From Blastococcus sp. (GTDB lineage Bacteria; Actinomycetota; Actinomycetes; Mycobacteriales; Geodermatophilaceae), in the NCBI GenBank assembly GCA_025963345.1, contig JAOPUS010000426.1, forward strand, positions 1 to 30,074: DNA of 30,074 nucleotides, read 5' to 3'. The notes under the pieces are model-generated. The model was not told the origin of the DNA. It ran no database searches and worked only from the letters and a program-made list of their open reading frames with translations. Each line of letters begins with the position of its first letter. Positions within the stretch are counted from its first letter, which is position 1. Below are positions 1-7,026 of this stretch, one piece after another. The translations under genes and the position numbers were made by a program.

Positions 1-2
1 AG

Positions 3-788
3 GCGATCTCCCAGAAAGTCGACGTGATCGTCCTGCTGGGTGGCGCGATCGGCCCGATCTACTTCCAGGAACAGGCAGCCGCTGCCGAGCGAGCGGGCAT
101 CCCGATCGTCACGGTCGTCGACCGTGACCTGACCCAGGACGCCGAGCCGCACACGGCCGCACGCGTCGGCCAGCCCTACGCCGAGGCCGCGCGGCTCGAC
201 GCGGATTGGATCATCAAGCAGACGAATTGCCGGGCGAACGTGCTGGTCATCACCAGTAACGAGCTGATCGCGGGCGACATCAACACAAAGGCCGCACAGG
301 ACGAGTTCGACAAGTACTGCGGTGAGGGGTGCACGACCAGGTTCGTGAACGTCCCGCTCGCCCAGTGGGCGACGAGGATCGGGACGACGACACAGACGGA
401 AGTCTCGTCGAACCCCGATCTCAACTACGTCTTTCCGTTGTACGACGCAATGTCGCAGTTCGTCGTCCCTGCCATCCAGCTCGGTGGCGGCATCACGAGG
501 GTCAAGGTCGTGAGTTTCAACGGCACCCCGGGGATCCTTCGCATGATCCAGACGGATGACACGGTCGAGATGATCGTCGGTGAGAACGAGATCCATCTCG
601 GGTACGCGGCGATGGACCAGGCGATGCGTCTGATGACCGGCGTCGACCCGATCGGGAACGGCGACTACGGCATCCCGCTTCGCATCTTCGACGACTCGAA
701 CGTCGACGAGACGGGCGTTCCACCTGAATACGGCGTCGGCTACGGCGACCAGTGGCGCGACGGCTTCCTCGAGGCATGGGGTGTCTGA
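3..788 (+). CDS. Sugar-type ABC transporter substrate-binding protein (5' partial)
   Basis: This is the C-terminal part of a periplasmic-binding-protein type I fold (RbsB/LacI-like, Peripla_BP_4). The reading frame is open to the left window edge, so the signal peptide or lipobox and the first lobe are missing; GTG at 24 is internal, not a real start. Visible family features are the VIVLLGG strand, the PIVTVVDRDL segment that normally closes the first sugar-binding strand, a second lobe with VLVITSNE, and the hinge-crossing VVSFNGTPGILRMI. The protein would be extracytoplasmic and deliver a ligand to an ABC permease encoded to the left. The ligand cannot be read from the sequence. The allantoinase-like gene that follows makes a purine- or ureide-derived compound possible, but that is inference. 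Confidence 0.85.
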   Translation, partial: AISQKVDVIVLLGGAIGPIYFQEQAAAAERAGIPIVTVVDRDLTQDAEPHTAARVGQPYAEAARLDADWIIKQTNCRANVLVITSNELIAGDINTKAAQDEFDKYCGEGCTTRFVNVPLAQWATRIGTTTQTEVSSNPDLNYVFPLYDAMSQFVVPAIQLGGGITRVKVVSFNGTPGILRMIQTDDTVEMIVGENEIHLGYAAMDQAMRLMTGVDPIGNGDYGIPLRIFDDSNVDETGVPPEYGVGYGDQWRDGFLEAWGV

Positions 789-865
789 CCAGCACACCAG
801 CGAAAGGAGCGGCGCCCCGACATCCGGTGTCCTCCCCGCCCAGCGCGAAGGAGGTGGCAGGCGCG

Positions 866-1816
866 ATGAGCGAACCCGAACGCGACCTGGTCGGCTACGG
901 GGAGAATCGGCCCACGACCGGTTTTCCTGGCGGCAAGAGGCTGGCGATCTCGCTCGTCGTCAACTACGAGGAGGGATCGGAGCGGTCGTTCGCCATGGGC
1001 GATCCTGACCAGGAAGCACTCACGGAGTGGGGTCAGTATCCGTTCCCGCCCGACATCCGGAACCTTGCGATGGAAACCATGTACGAGTACGGCTCCCGGG
1101 TGGGCGTGTGGCGCATCCTCGACACCTTCAGGCGCCACGACGTCAAGAGCACGTTCTTCGCCTGCGCGGTCGCGTTCGAGCACGCCCCGGACGTCGCACG
1201 CGCAACCGTGGAGCAAGGGCACGAGATCTGCAGTCACGGCTACCGGTGGGAGGAAGTCTTCCGCTTGAGCGAGGACGAGGAGCGCGAGCACATCCGACTC
1301 GCGGTCGAGTCCTTCGAGCAGGTGTGCGGGAAGCGGCCCGTGGGCTGGTACTGCCGCTATGGGCCGAGCACGCGGACGCGCAGGCTGCTCGTCGAGGAGG
1401 GCGGGTTCGTCTACGACTCGGACTCGTACAACGACGAGGTTCCGTACTTCACGGAAGTCCAGGGCCATCAGCACCTGGTCGTGCCGTACACGCCCGATGT
1501 GAACGACATCGCGTTCTGGCTGGGCAACGGCATGGCCACGGCCGAGCAGTTCGAGACCTATCTCCGCGATTCATTCGATGTGCTCTACGCCGAGTCCGAA
1601 CGCTATCCACGCATGATGTCGATCGGCCTGCACTGCCGAGTGATCGGGCGGCCGGGCCGTTCGCCCTCGCTCGACCGGTTCATCGATTATGCGAAGGGGT
1701 TCGACGGCGTCTGGTTCGCCACGCGCGAGGAGATCGCCCGCTCGTGGCTCGGGGTACACGGCGGACATGCACGCCCGGCGGCGGGAGACGTCACTGCAGG
1801 AAGGTTGAGACCATGA
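866..1816 (+). CDS. puuE: PuuE-type allantoinase (polysaccharide deacetylase superfamily)
   Basis: A 316-residue NodB-fold hydrolase that best fits the PuuE allantoinase branch, which opens the hydantoin ring of allantoin to allantoate in the cytoplasm. Family marks are VVNYEEGSE in place of the usual TFDD metal motif, the SHGYRWEE metal/His segment, a GWYCRYGPSTRT loop, the YDSDSYNDEVPY strand and the C-terminal SIGLHCRVIGRPGR. There is no signal peptide, unlike cell-wall deacetylases. ATG 866 was chosen because AAGGAGGT lies about 12 nt upstream; the frame is open further upstream to 752, but that would overlap the binding-protein gene and lacks a comparable site. The gene follows the transporter gene by 77 nt, so they may be co-transcribed. 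A related cyclic-imide or ureide substrate cannot be excluded. Confidence 0.85.
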   Translation: MSEPERDLVGYGENRPTTGFPGGKRLAISLVVNYEEGSERSFAMGDPDQEALTEWGQYPFPPDIRNLAMETMYEYGSRVGVWRILDTFRRHDVKSTFFACAVAFEHAPDVARATVEQGHEICSHGYRWEEVFRLSEDEEREHIRLAVESFEQVCGKRPVGWYCRYGPSTRTRRLLVEEGGFVYDSDSYNDEVPYFTEVQGHQHLVVPYTPDVNDIAFWLGNGMATAEQFETYLRDSFDVLYAESERYPRMMSIGLHCRVIGRPGRSPSLDRFIDYAKGFDGVWFATREEIARSWLGVHGGHARPAAGDVTAGRLRP

Positions 1817-1881
1817 CCGGCCCCGGTGGAGACATCGTCCCGATCGGCTCGACGATGTGCCAGGGAGCGAGCTGCGGGTAG
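1813..1881 (+). CDS. Possible translationally coupled 22-residue ORF
   Basis: ATG at 1813 overlaps the stop of the PuuE-like gene (ATGA) and has AGGAAGG about 8 nt upstream, so it is well placed for translation. It encodes only 22 residues and ends in MCQGASCG. No family is recognised. It could be a true micropeptide or the leftover start of a gene whose remainder has decayed, since the next 350 bases carry no convincing gene. Confidence 0.3.
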   Translation: MTGPGGDIVPIGSTMCQGASCG

Positions 1882-2159
1882 GTCGCCGAGCGCCGGCCTG
1901 CCTGGCAGATCAGCACTCAGCGCGGCCGCCGAGCTACCGGTGCGGAGCCAGTTGTTTGCGACCTCGCCAGGTGCATACCTGGGTGCAGATATGGCTCTGG
2001 AACGGGCAAATCGTCCCCGAAGCGCAGCTCGAATGCTTCCATCGAGTCTCGCGGCCGGACGTCTTGATGTCCTTCAAGCTCGGTTCGCTCACCTTCGAGC
2101 AGCGCGGCCGCGGCATGCGTGTGGGGACGTCGTCGCCGTAGCTACCCCTCGACCACAAG
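1882..2159. other. Stretch without a supported gene
   Basis: Between the 22-residue ORF and the terminator of the formamidase operon no gene can be supported. A plus-strand frame (1857-2141, 94 codons) is open and partly G/C-biased at third positions, with a plausible-looking segment around VHTWVQIWLWNGQIVPEAQ. It has no ribosome site and matches no family known to me, so it may be a gene remnant. Confidence 0.4.
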
Positions 2160-2186
2160 CGGACGGCGCGGGCCGGCCCCCGTCCG
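2160..2186 (-). terminator. Candidate terminator of the fmdB-amiS-fmdA operon
   Basis: A 7-bp perfect stem, CGGACGG (2160-2166) and CCGTCCG (2180-2186), encloses a GC-rich loop that itself contains GGGCCGGCCC. It lies about 40 nt past the stop of the minus-strand formamidase. There is no clear U-run, which is common for terminators in high-GC actinobacteria. Confidence 0.5.
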
Positions 2187-2228
2187 TGCAGGGGTGCCCG
2201 CCATCACGGACGCCCCGCATCGCCGTCC

Positions 2229-3482
2229 TCAGAAGCTGGACTTGGGAACCCCCGTGCCGGGGTCGACCCGGGTCGGCCCGGACGCCGACGGAGCGACGTC
2301 GAAGTCGAAGATCGCGGTCGGGATGTAGACGGTGGAGCAGGAGTTCGGGATGTCGACGACCCCGGAGAGCCGTCCCTCGATCGGCGCGGCTCCGAGGATC
2401 ATGTACGCCTGCTCCCGGCTGTAGCCGAACGTGGTGAGGTAGTCGATCGCGTGCAGGCAGGCCCGTTGGTAGGACAGGTGTGAGTCCAGGTAGTGCTGCC
2501 GGTCGTCGAGGGTCACCGACGTGCCGGAGAACGCCAGCCACCGTTCGTACCGCGGGTCGACGTTCCCGGGCATGAAGATGGCGTTCTCTCCGACCCCGTA
2601 GGTCTCCATGCCGCCGGAGATGACGTCGACGTGCAGGTCCATGAACCCGCCCATCTCGATGGCCCCACAGAAGGTGATCTCACCGTCCCCCTGGGAGAAG
2701 TGCAGGTCGCCCATCGAGAGCTTGGCTCCGTCGACGAACACCGGATAGAAGACCCGGCTGCCCTTGGTCAGGTTCTTGATGTCCTGGTTTCCACCGTTCT
2801 CCCGGGGTGGGGCGGTTCGGGCGGCTTCGCCTGCCACGCGATCGAACTCTCCGGCGTCCAACCGCCCCAGGATCGCGTCCTGGGGCAGCGGGGGAAGGGC
2901 CAGCGGGGGCACCCGGTCGGGGTCGGTGGCGATGAGGTCGCCCTCGCGACGGTTCCAGCGCGCCAGTAGCTCGGCCGACGGCGCGGTCCCCATGAGGCCG
3001 GGGTGCACGATCCCGGTGAAGGAGACGCCCGGGATGTGCCGGGACGTCGCCCTCTGGCCCCGGAAGTCCCAGATCACCTTGTAGGCGTCGGGGAACTGCT
3101 CGGTGAGGAAGCCGCCGCCGTTCTGGGTGGCGAAGATGCCGGTGTAGCCCCAGCCCTGTCCCGCGAGCGGGCCCGAGTCCTCCTGGGGAATCGGGCCGAC
3201 GTCGAGGATGTCCACGATCAGGAGGTCCCCGGGCCGCGCGCCCTCGACCCGGATGGGACCGCTCAAGACGTGCACGGTCGACAGCGGCGCGTCGCGGACG
3301 TCGTCGGCGGAGTCGTCGTTGTGGATGGCCCCGTCGAACCACTCACGGCAGTGCACCCGGAAGGAATCCCCTGGTCGCACGGTCACCTCGGTGGGGATGT
3401 CGGGGTGCCACCGGTTGTGGCCGAGGTACTTCTGCTCGGTGAACTTCTTGGTGGAGTCCAACGGGAACACGACGTCCGGCAT
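2229..3482 (-). CDS. fmdA: Formamidase/acetamidase, copy 1
   Basis: A 417-residue FmdA_AmdA family amidohydrolase that hydrolyses formamide (or a similar short aliphatic amide) to the acid and ammonia. The full length and order of family blocks are present: GHNRWHPDIPTEVTVRPGD near the N-terminus, SADDVRD, GARPGDLLIVDI, GQGWGYTGIF, GGGFLTEQFPDAYK, the ENGGNQDIKNL block, SQGDGEITFCGAIEMGGF and the C-terminal GVVDIPNSCSTVYIPTAIFDFD. The ATG has CAGGAGG about 6 nt upstream. It is the last gene of a minus-strand set, 54 nt after the amide/urea channel gene, so the channel probably supplies its substrate. A second complete copy lies at 7027-8277. The exact preferred amide is not readable from sequence. 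Confidence 0.95.
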   Translation of the reverse strand: MPDVVFPLDSTKKFTEQKYLGHNRWHPDIPTEVTVRPGDSFRVHCREWFDGAIHNDDSADDVRDAPLSTVHVLSGPIRVEGARPGDLLIVDILDVGPIPQEDSGPLAGQGWGYTGIFATQNGGGFLTEQFPDAYKVIWDFRGQRATSRHIPGVSFTGIVHPGLMGTAPSAELLARWNRREGDLIATDPDRVPPLALPPLPQDAILGRLDAGEFDRVAGEAARTAPPRENGGNQDIKNLTKGSRVFYPVFVDGAKLSMGDLHFSQGDGEITFCGAIEMGGFMDLHVDVISGGMETYGVGENAIFMPGNVDPRYERWLAFSGTSVTLDDRQHYLDSHLSYQRACLHAIDYLTTFGYSREQAYMILGAAPIEGRLSGVVDIPNSCSTVYIPTAIFDFDVAPSASGPTRVDPGTGVPKSSF

Positions 3483-3536
3483 CTCTGGCCTCCTGGTCTC
3501 GGCGGGGGAGGGGTACGGGTCATCGGGAGAGGGGTG

Positions 3537-4271
3537 TCACCGCCTGCGCTGGGTTGGCGCGTCAGTGGCGCGTCGCGCGCGCTGCTCCTCGTCCGCTGTG
3601 ACGTTGCCGTACATCTCGGCCGACCGGACGTCGCCCTCGCGCAGTTCCGGCGCCGGGCCCGTGGCGCTCCGCGGTTCGCGCAGACGGGGGTACAGGGCCA
3701 GCGACAGCACGCAGATGACCGCGAGCACGATCGCCGTCGTCGTCTTGGTCAGGCCCCATGCGCCGGTCTCCCAGACGCCGGTCAGCAGCAGGAACGCGGG
3801 CACGGCCGCCGTGAAGACGCCGGCGACGACCGCGATCGCGCCGGTGAAGCGGGTCAGTTCTTCTCTCTTGAGGCCGAGCACGAGGACGAAGAGCGCCCAC
3901 CGCGTCGCCCAGTACAGCCAGATGACCCCGAAGCCGGGATCGTCGAAGCGACCGAAGTTCAACCCGGCGTACACCACCGCGGCCGCGGCGACGAAGGCGG
4001 AGAACCAGCCGAGCCCGGTGCTGTCCAGGCCGGCCAACAGGTTGAAGCCCACGTACAGGTATGTGAACCCGAAGAGGTAGATACCCGAGGCGAAGAGAAT
4101 CTTGTTCGCATCCCCGCCGGACGTGAAGATGAGATATGTCGGCGTGATGACCTGCAGGCCGCCGACGAAGAGGTTCAGTGGCGCGGCCGCCCGGGCGTCG
4201 ATCCGCCCCAGCAGCATCAACCCGTTGATGATCAGAACCGCTCCCACGTAAAGCAGCCCAACGCTGCCCAT
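3537..4271 (-). CDS. amiS: AmiS/UreI-family amide or urea channel
   Basis: A polytopic membrane protein of the AmiS/UreI family, which conducts urea or short-chain amides through the cytoplasmic membrane. It begins directly with a hydrophobic helix (GSVGLLYVGAVLIINGLMLL) and shows about six to seven helices, including the family segments LNLFVGGLQVITPTYLIF and GFTYLYVGFNLL. The last 40 residues are a charged cytoplasmic tail. ATG 4271 is preferred because AAGGG sits about 10 nt upstream; an ATG three codons earlier (4280) touches that same site. It lies between fmdB and fmdA, so its cargo is most likely formamide or acetamide rather than urea. No urease gene is visible. Confidence 0.9.
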   Translation of the reverse strand: MGSVGLLYVGAVLIINGLMLLGRIDARAAAPLNLFVGGLQVITPTYLIFTSGGDANKILFASGIYLFGFTYLYVGFNLLAGLDSTGLGWFSAFVAAAAVVYAGLNFGRFDDPGFGVIWLYWATRWALFVLVLGLKREELTRFTGAIAVVAGVFTAAVPAFLLLTGVWETGAWGLTKTTTAIVLAVICVLSLALYPRLREPRSATGPAPELREGDVRSAEMYGNVTADEEQRARRATDAPTQRRR

Positions 4272-4350
4272 GTCGTCCATCCCTTCGTTCCTGTCGATGG
4301 GGTTCCCCGTCTGGGTGCGCTCGTGGCGACTCCGTCACGGTGCCGTCGAT

Positions 4351-4632
4351 TCACGGGCGTGGCAGTCGACGCAGGGCCGGCGGTCGCGCCACCACTGCCG
4401 GGCCCCGACGTGGCGGGGGAGCGGAGACCACGGCAGGTTCGTCGCGGGTGCGCTCGGTGCTGTCGATCAGCGCCCGGCGCACCGACGAACCGAGCGAGAG
4501 CCGGGGGGCGGTGTAGATCCGCGCGGCCGCCCGGTCGCAAGCCGGACACGGCACGACTGCGGTAGCGGTGCCGATCGCGCGGGAGACCTCGGTGACGCCG
4601 TGTTCGACGCAGCGATAGGCGTAGACGACCAT
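4351..4632 (-). CDS. fmdB: FmdB-family zinc-ribbon protein, copy 1
   Basis: A 93-residue small zinc-ribbon protein of the FmdB family, named for a proposed regulator of formamidase expression in Methylophilus. The N-terminal ribbon is VYAYRC8-x2-H11 ... PC29PAC32. The first knuckle is therefore Cys-x2-His rather than the Cys-x2-Cys of the second copy in this window. The rest is a basic, proline-rich tail ending in RRLPRP, the same six residues that end the second copy. It is 79 nt upstream of amiS and reads as the first gene of fmdB-amiS-fmdA. Whether FmdB proteins bind DNA directly is not established. Confidence 0.85.
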   Translation of the reverse strand: MVVYAYRCVEHGVTEVSRAIGTATAVVPCPACDRAAARIYTAPRLSLGSSVRRALIDSTERTRDEPAVVSAPPPRRGPAVVARPPALRRLPRP

Positions 4633-4674
4633 GTTGCACCTCCAGGGGTGCCGCCACAGGTCGCCCCAGCAATG

Positions 4675-4690
4675 CGGAGCCCAGGCTCCG
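4675..4690. promoter_or_regulatory. 16-nt inverted repeat upstream of fmdB copy 1
   Basis: Perfect 7-bp arms, CGGAGCC and GGCTCCG, are separated by CA, 43 nt before the fmdB start on the minus strand. It could be an operator for the adjacent MarR protein or an mRNA hairpin in the leader. A TTGACC hexamer lies just upstream on the minus strand, but no good -10 is visible. Confidence 0.35.
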
Positions 4691-4837
4691 CCGGATGGAT
4701 GGGGCGGTCAAGGCACTGCCAGATAGGTGCGGCTGCATCGGGAACGACGGGCCGGGGGATGGGCGCGTCGTGACCTAGAGGTGTCCCGCCGGTACGGCCG
4801 GCCGTGAGGCGAGCGACAAGTGCCCGCCCGCCGGCGG

Positions 4838-5266
4838 TCACCCGGTGACGTGTCGCAGGCGGTCCAGCAGGTCGGTGAGCTGGCCCAGCCCGGACTCGCC
4901 CAGGACGTCACTCCAGCTCTGGTGGTGCTGCTGCACGATCCGGTCGAGGCGCTGCCGCAGGGACCGACCGCGAGGAGTGAGCAGGATCAGGACGCGGCGA
5001 CGGTCCAGGGGGTCGCTGCGCCGGTGCACGAGGTTGGCGGCGACCAGTCGGTCCACGACCTTCGTCAGCGTCGGCGGGAGTAGCAGTGCATCGCTCGCGA
5101 TCTCGTTCATCGCGCGCCCCTCGCGCCCGCTCAGGCAGCTGAGCACCCGCCACTGCTCGAGGGTCACTCCCTCGCGCTGCAGATCGGCAGCCACGGCGGC
5201 GGTGAGCTGCCGCTCGACCGCCGTGATCAGTGCCAGCGCGGACTGCGCCGCCGTGATGCCCGGCAT
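4838..5266 (-). CDS. MarR-family transcriptional regulator
   Basis: A 142-residue winged-helix regulator of the MarR family. Visible parts are the N-terminal dimerisation helix (ALALITAVERQL), the GVTLEQWRVLSCL helix, the recognition region PPTLTKVVDRLVAANLV, and the wing RRSDPLDRRRVLILLTPRGR. The ATG at 5266 is chosen because GGGGAG lies about 8 nt upstream; the open frame continues to 5371 but would run through the divergent promoter region. It lies upstream of fmdB-amiS-fmdA on the same strand and divergent from the amiC-like gene, so it most likely controls the amide genes on one or both sides. The inducing ligand is unknown. Confidence 0.9.
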   Translation of the reverse strand: MPGITAAQSALALITAVERQLTAAVAADLQREGVTLEQWRVLSCLSGREGRAMNEIASDALLLPPTLTKVVDRLVAANLVHRRSDPLDRRRVLILLTPRGRSLRQRLDRIVQQHHQSWSDVLGESGLGQLTDLLDRLRHVTG

Positions 5267-5296
5267 TGCGCTCCCCGCGGTCAGCCCCTCCGGTCG

Positions 5297-5308
5297 TTGT
5301 CGCGACAA
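5297..5308. promoter_or_regulatory. Palindrome TTGTCGCGACAA, candidate MarR operator
   Basis: A perfect 12-bp palindrome lies in the divergent region between the MarR gene (start 5266) and the amiC-like gene (start near 5393). MarR regulators usually bind palindromes of this kind overlapping their own promoter. The position and symmetry are seen directly; the assignment to this MarR is inference. Confidence 0.5.
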
Positions 5309-5392
5309 TATTCCACCGGAAAGTGATTGACGCCACGAAGCGTGACCGCGACGGTGGTTCCGCGTCCACACGTCGAGAGCCGTGGGGGTTCA

Positions 5393-6520
5393 GTGGTGGA
5401 GCCAACCGCCTTCCTCACCGACCGCCTCGCCGCAGCTCGGCGCGCGGTGCCGATCCTGGGATCAGGCCCGTACGGAGACACGCTGCCGGTGGGTCTCCTG
5501 ATTCCGCTCCAGGGCCCCGCCGGGATGTTCGGTCCGTCGTGCGAGGCCTCCGCCCGGCTCGCCGTCGAGGAGATCAATTCCTCCTGCGGCGTGCTGGGCC
5601 GTGAGGTCCGGTTGGTCGTCATCGATGGCGGCCGGCGGCCCGACCGGGTCGCTGACGAGGTCGACAGTCTGATCTCGGCGGGGGCGATCGAGTCGGTGAT
5701 CGGCTGGCACATCTCGGCCGTCCGTCAGGCCGTCGTCCCGCGCACCGTAGGCCGGGTGCCCTACGTCTACACCGCGCTCTACGAGGGGGGCGAGCAGGCG
5801 CCAGGTGTGTTCCTCGCCGGAGAGACCCCGGACCGGCAACTGCAGCCGGCCATGCGCTGGATGCGCGAGGAGTGCGGCGTGCAGCGGTGGTACATGGTGG
5901 GCGACGACTATGTCTGGCCGCATGTGTCGGCTGCGGTCGCCCGCTCGTACGCGGAGGGGCTGGGCGGCCGGATCTGCGCCGAGAGCTACGTGCGGTTGGG
6001 GTCGGAGGACTTCGGCACTGTCCTGTGTGACATCGAGCGCCTTCGGCCGGACGGCGTTCTGATGCTCCTCGTGGGTGAGGACGCGGTGCAGTTCAACAGG
6101 GCGTTCGCCGCACGGGGTCTGGACGAACGGATCGTGCGGCTGAGCCCGCTCATGGACGAGAACATGCTGCTGGCCACCGGGGCGGAGGGCACCGGGGGGC
6201 TGTACGCCGCGGCAGGGTTCTTCGAGGCGCTGCCCACCGAGAGCAGCAGGCAGTTCCTGGCGGAGTACACCCGCCGGCACGGTGTCCTCGCCCCGGTGCC
6301 CAACAGCCTGGGGGAGTCCTGTTACGAGGGGCTGCGGCTGTTTGCCGAGCTGTGCCGACGTGCCGGCAGCACCGACGTGTCCGCGATCTGCGCCGTGGCC
6401 GAGGCGACCGGTTACGACGGTCCGCGCGGGCCGGTGCAGTTGAAGGACCGGCATCTGCGGCAGCGGATCTACGTGGCCCACGCAGAGGGGCTGGACTTCG
6501 AGGTGCTCGCCCAGCTGTGA
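5393..6520 (+). CDS. AmiC/UrtA-like amide-binding sensor protein without signal peptide
   Basis: A type I periplasmic-binding fold of the Peripla_BP_5/6 group, closest in style to AmiC (amide sensor) and UrtA (urea-binding). Marks are VGLLIPLQGPAGMFGPSCEASARLAV, the EINSSCGVLGREV block, the DGGRRPDRVADEVDSL segment, YTALYEGGE, and YMVGDDYVWPH before the second lobe. The N-terminus has no hydrophobic signal sequence or lipobox, so the protein is expected in the cytoplasm, as for AmiC, which binds amides and controls an antiterminator. No ANTAR-domain AmiR partner is visible here; the neighbouring MarR may fill the regulatory role. GTG 5393 has a GGGGG stretch about 6 nt upstream; the frame is open to 5327, so the start is uncertain. 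It is followed by fmdB and fmdA. Confidence 0.8.
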   Translation: MVEPTAFLTDRLAAARRAVPILGSGPYGDTLPVGLLIPLQGPAGMFGPSCEASARLAVEEINSSCGVLGREVRLVVIDGGRRPDRVADEVDSLISAGAIESVIGWHISAVRQAVVPRTVGRVPYVYTALYEGGEQAPGVFLAGETPDRQLQPAMRWMREECGVQRWYMVGDDYVWPHVSAAVARSYAEGLGGRICAESYVRLGSEDFGTVLCDIERLRPDGVLMLLVGEDAVQFNRAFAARGLDERIVRLSPLMDENMLLATGAEGTGGLYAAAGFFEALPTESSRQFLAEYTRRHGVLAPVPNSLGESCYEGLRLFAELCRRAGSTDVSAICAVAEATGYDGPRGPVQLKDRHLRQRIYVAHAEGLDFEVLAQL

Positions 6521-6566
6521 AGCGAGTGCTCCTGGGTTCTGGCACAGAGGCGCCGGACGCACGCCA

Positions 6567-6600
6567 TTGACCAGCCCTTCCCGAGGCAATACTTTCTCCG
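6567..6600 (+). promoter_or_regulatory. Candidate promoter and CCGGAAAG element before fmdB copy 2
   Basis: TTGACC (6567-6572), a 17-nt spacer and TACTTT (6590-6595) fit a housekeeping promoter 28 nt before the start of fmdB. The -10 overlaps CTTTC-TCCG-GAAAG, an imperfect dyad with 5-bp arms. A CAATA followed by CCGGAAAG is also present in the marR/amiC divergent region near 5306-5324, suggesting a shared control element. Confidence 0.45.
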
Positions 6601-6622
6601 GAAAGGATCGCGGGAGGGCGTC

Positions 6623-6904
6623 ATGCCGTCGTACGAGTACGCGTGCGGTGACTGCGGACCCTTCACCGTCCATCGTGCGATGCAGGACGTGACGCCGACC
6701 GTTCCCTGCCCGACGTGCGACTGCCCCGCTCGTCGGGTGTACACCGCACCGCACACCCGACGAACGTCGCCGGGCTTCCGCCGCGCCCTCGACGCGCAGG
6801 AGGCCAGCCGGCACGAGCCGCGTGTCGTGGAATCGATCCCGGCCCGGACCGGGCGCAGGAACGTCACCACCAATCCGCTGCACCGCCGGTTACCGAGGCC
6901 GTGA
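6623..6904 (+). CDS. fmdB: FmdB-family zinc-ribbon protein, copy 2
   Basis: A 93-residue FmdB-family protein with a complete four-Cys ribbon: YEYAC8GDC11 and PC29PTC32. The tail is basic and ends in NPLHRRLPRP, sharing the last six residues with copy 1 at 4351-4632. GGGAGGG lies 6 nt before the ATG. It is 102 nt after the amiC-like gene, with a promoter of its own between them, and 122 nt before the second formamidase. By family association it modulates formamidase expression; the mechanism is not established. Confidence 0.87.
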   Translation: MPSYEYACGDCGPFTVHRAMQDVTPTVPCPTCDCPARRVYTAPHTRRTSPGFRRALDAQEASRHEPRVVESIPARTGRRNVTTNPLHRRLPRP

Positions 6905-7026
6905 CGCCATGGCCATCGTCAGGTGGGCCTGCCCGGACACGTCCGTCCGCTCCGCCCCCAGCGGGCACGAGCCGAGATCGCCTCGGTCGCTCGATCCATC
7001 GATCCCATGCAGAACGGAGAGTCGCC

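Noticed and set aside
1857..2141. 94-codon plus-strand ORF
   Set aside because: No ribosome site, no recognised family and Arg/Pro-rich start; kept only as a possible remnant.
3003..4565. Plus-strand frame of 520 codons opposite fmdA and amiS
   Set aside because: Antisense shadow with Arg/Gly/Glu/Val-rich content and no motifs.
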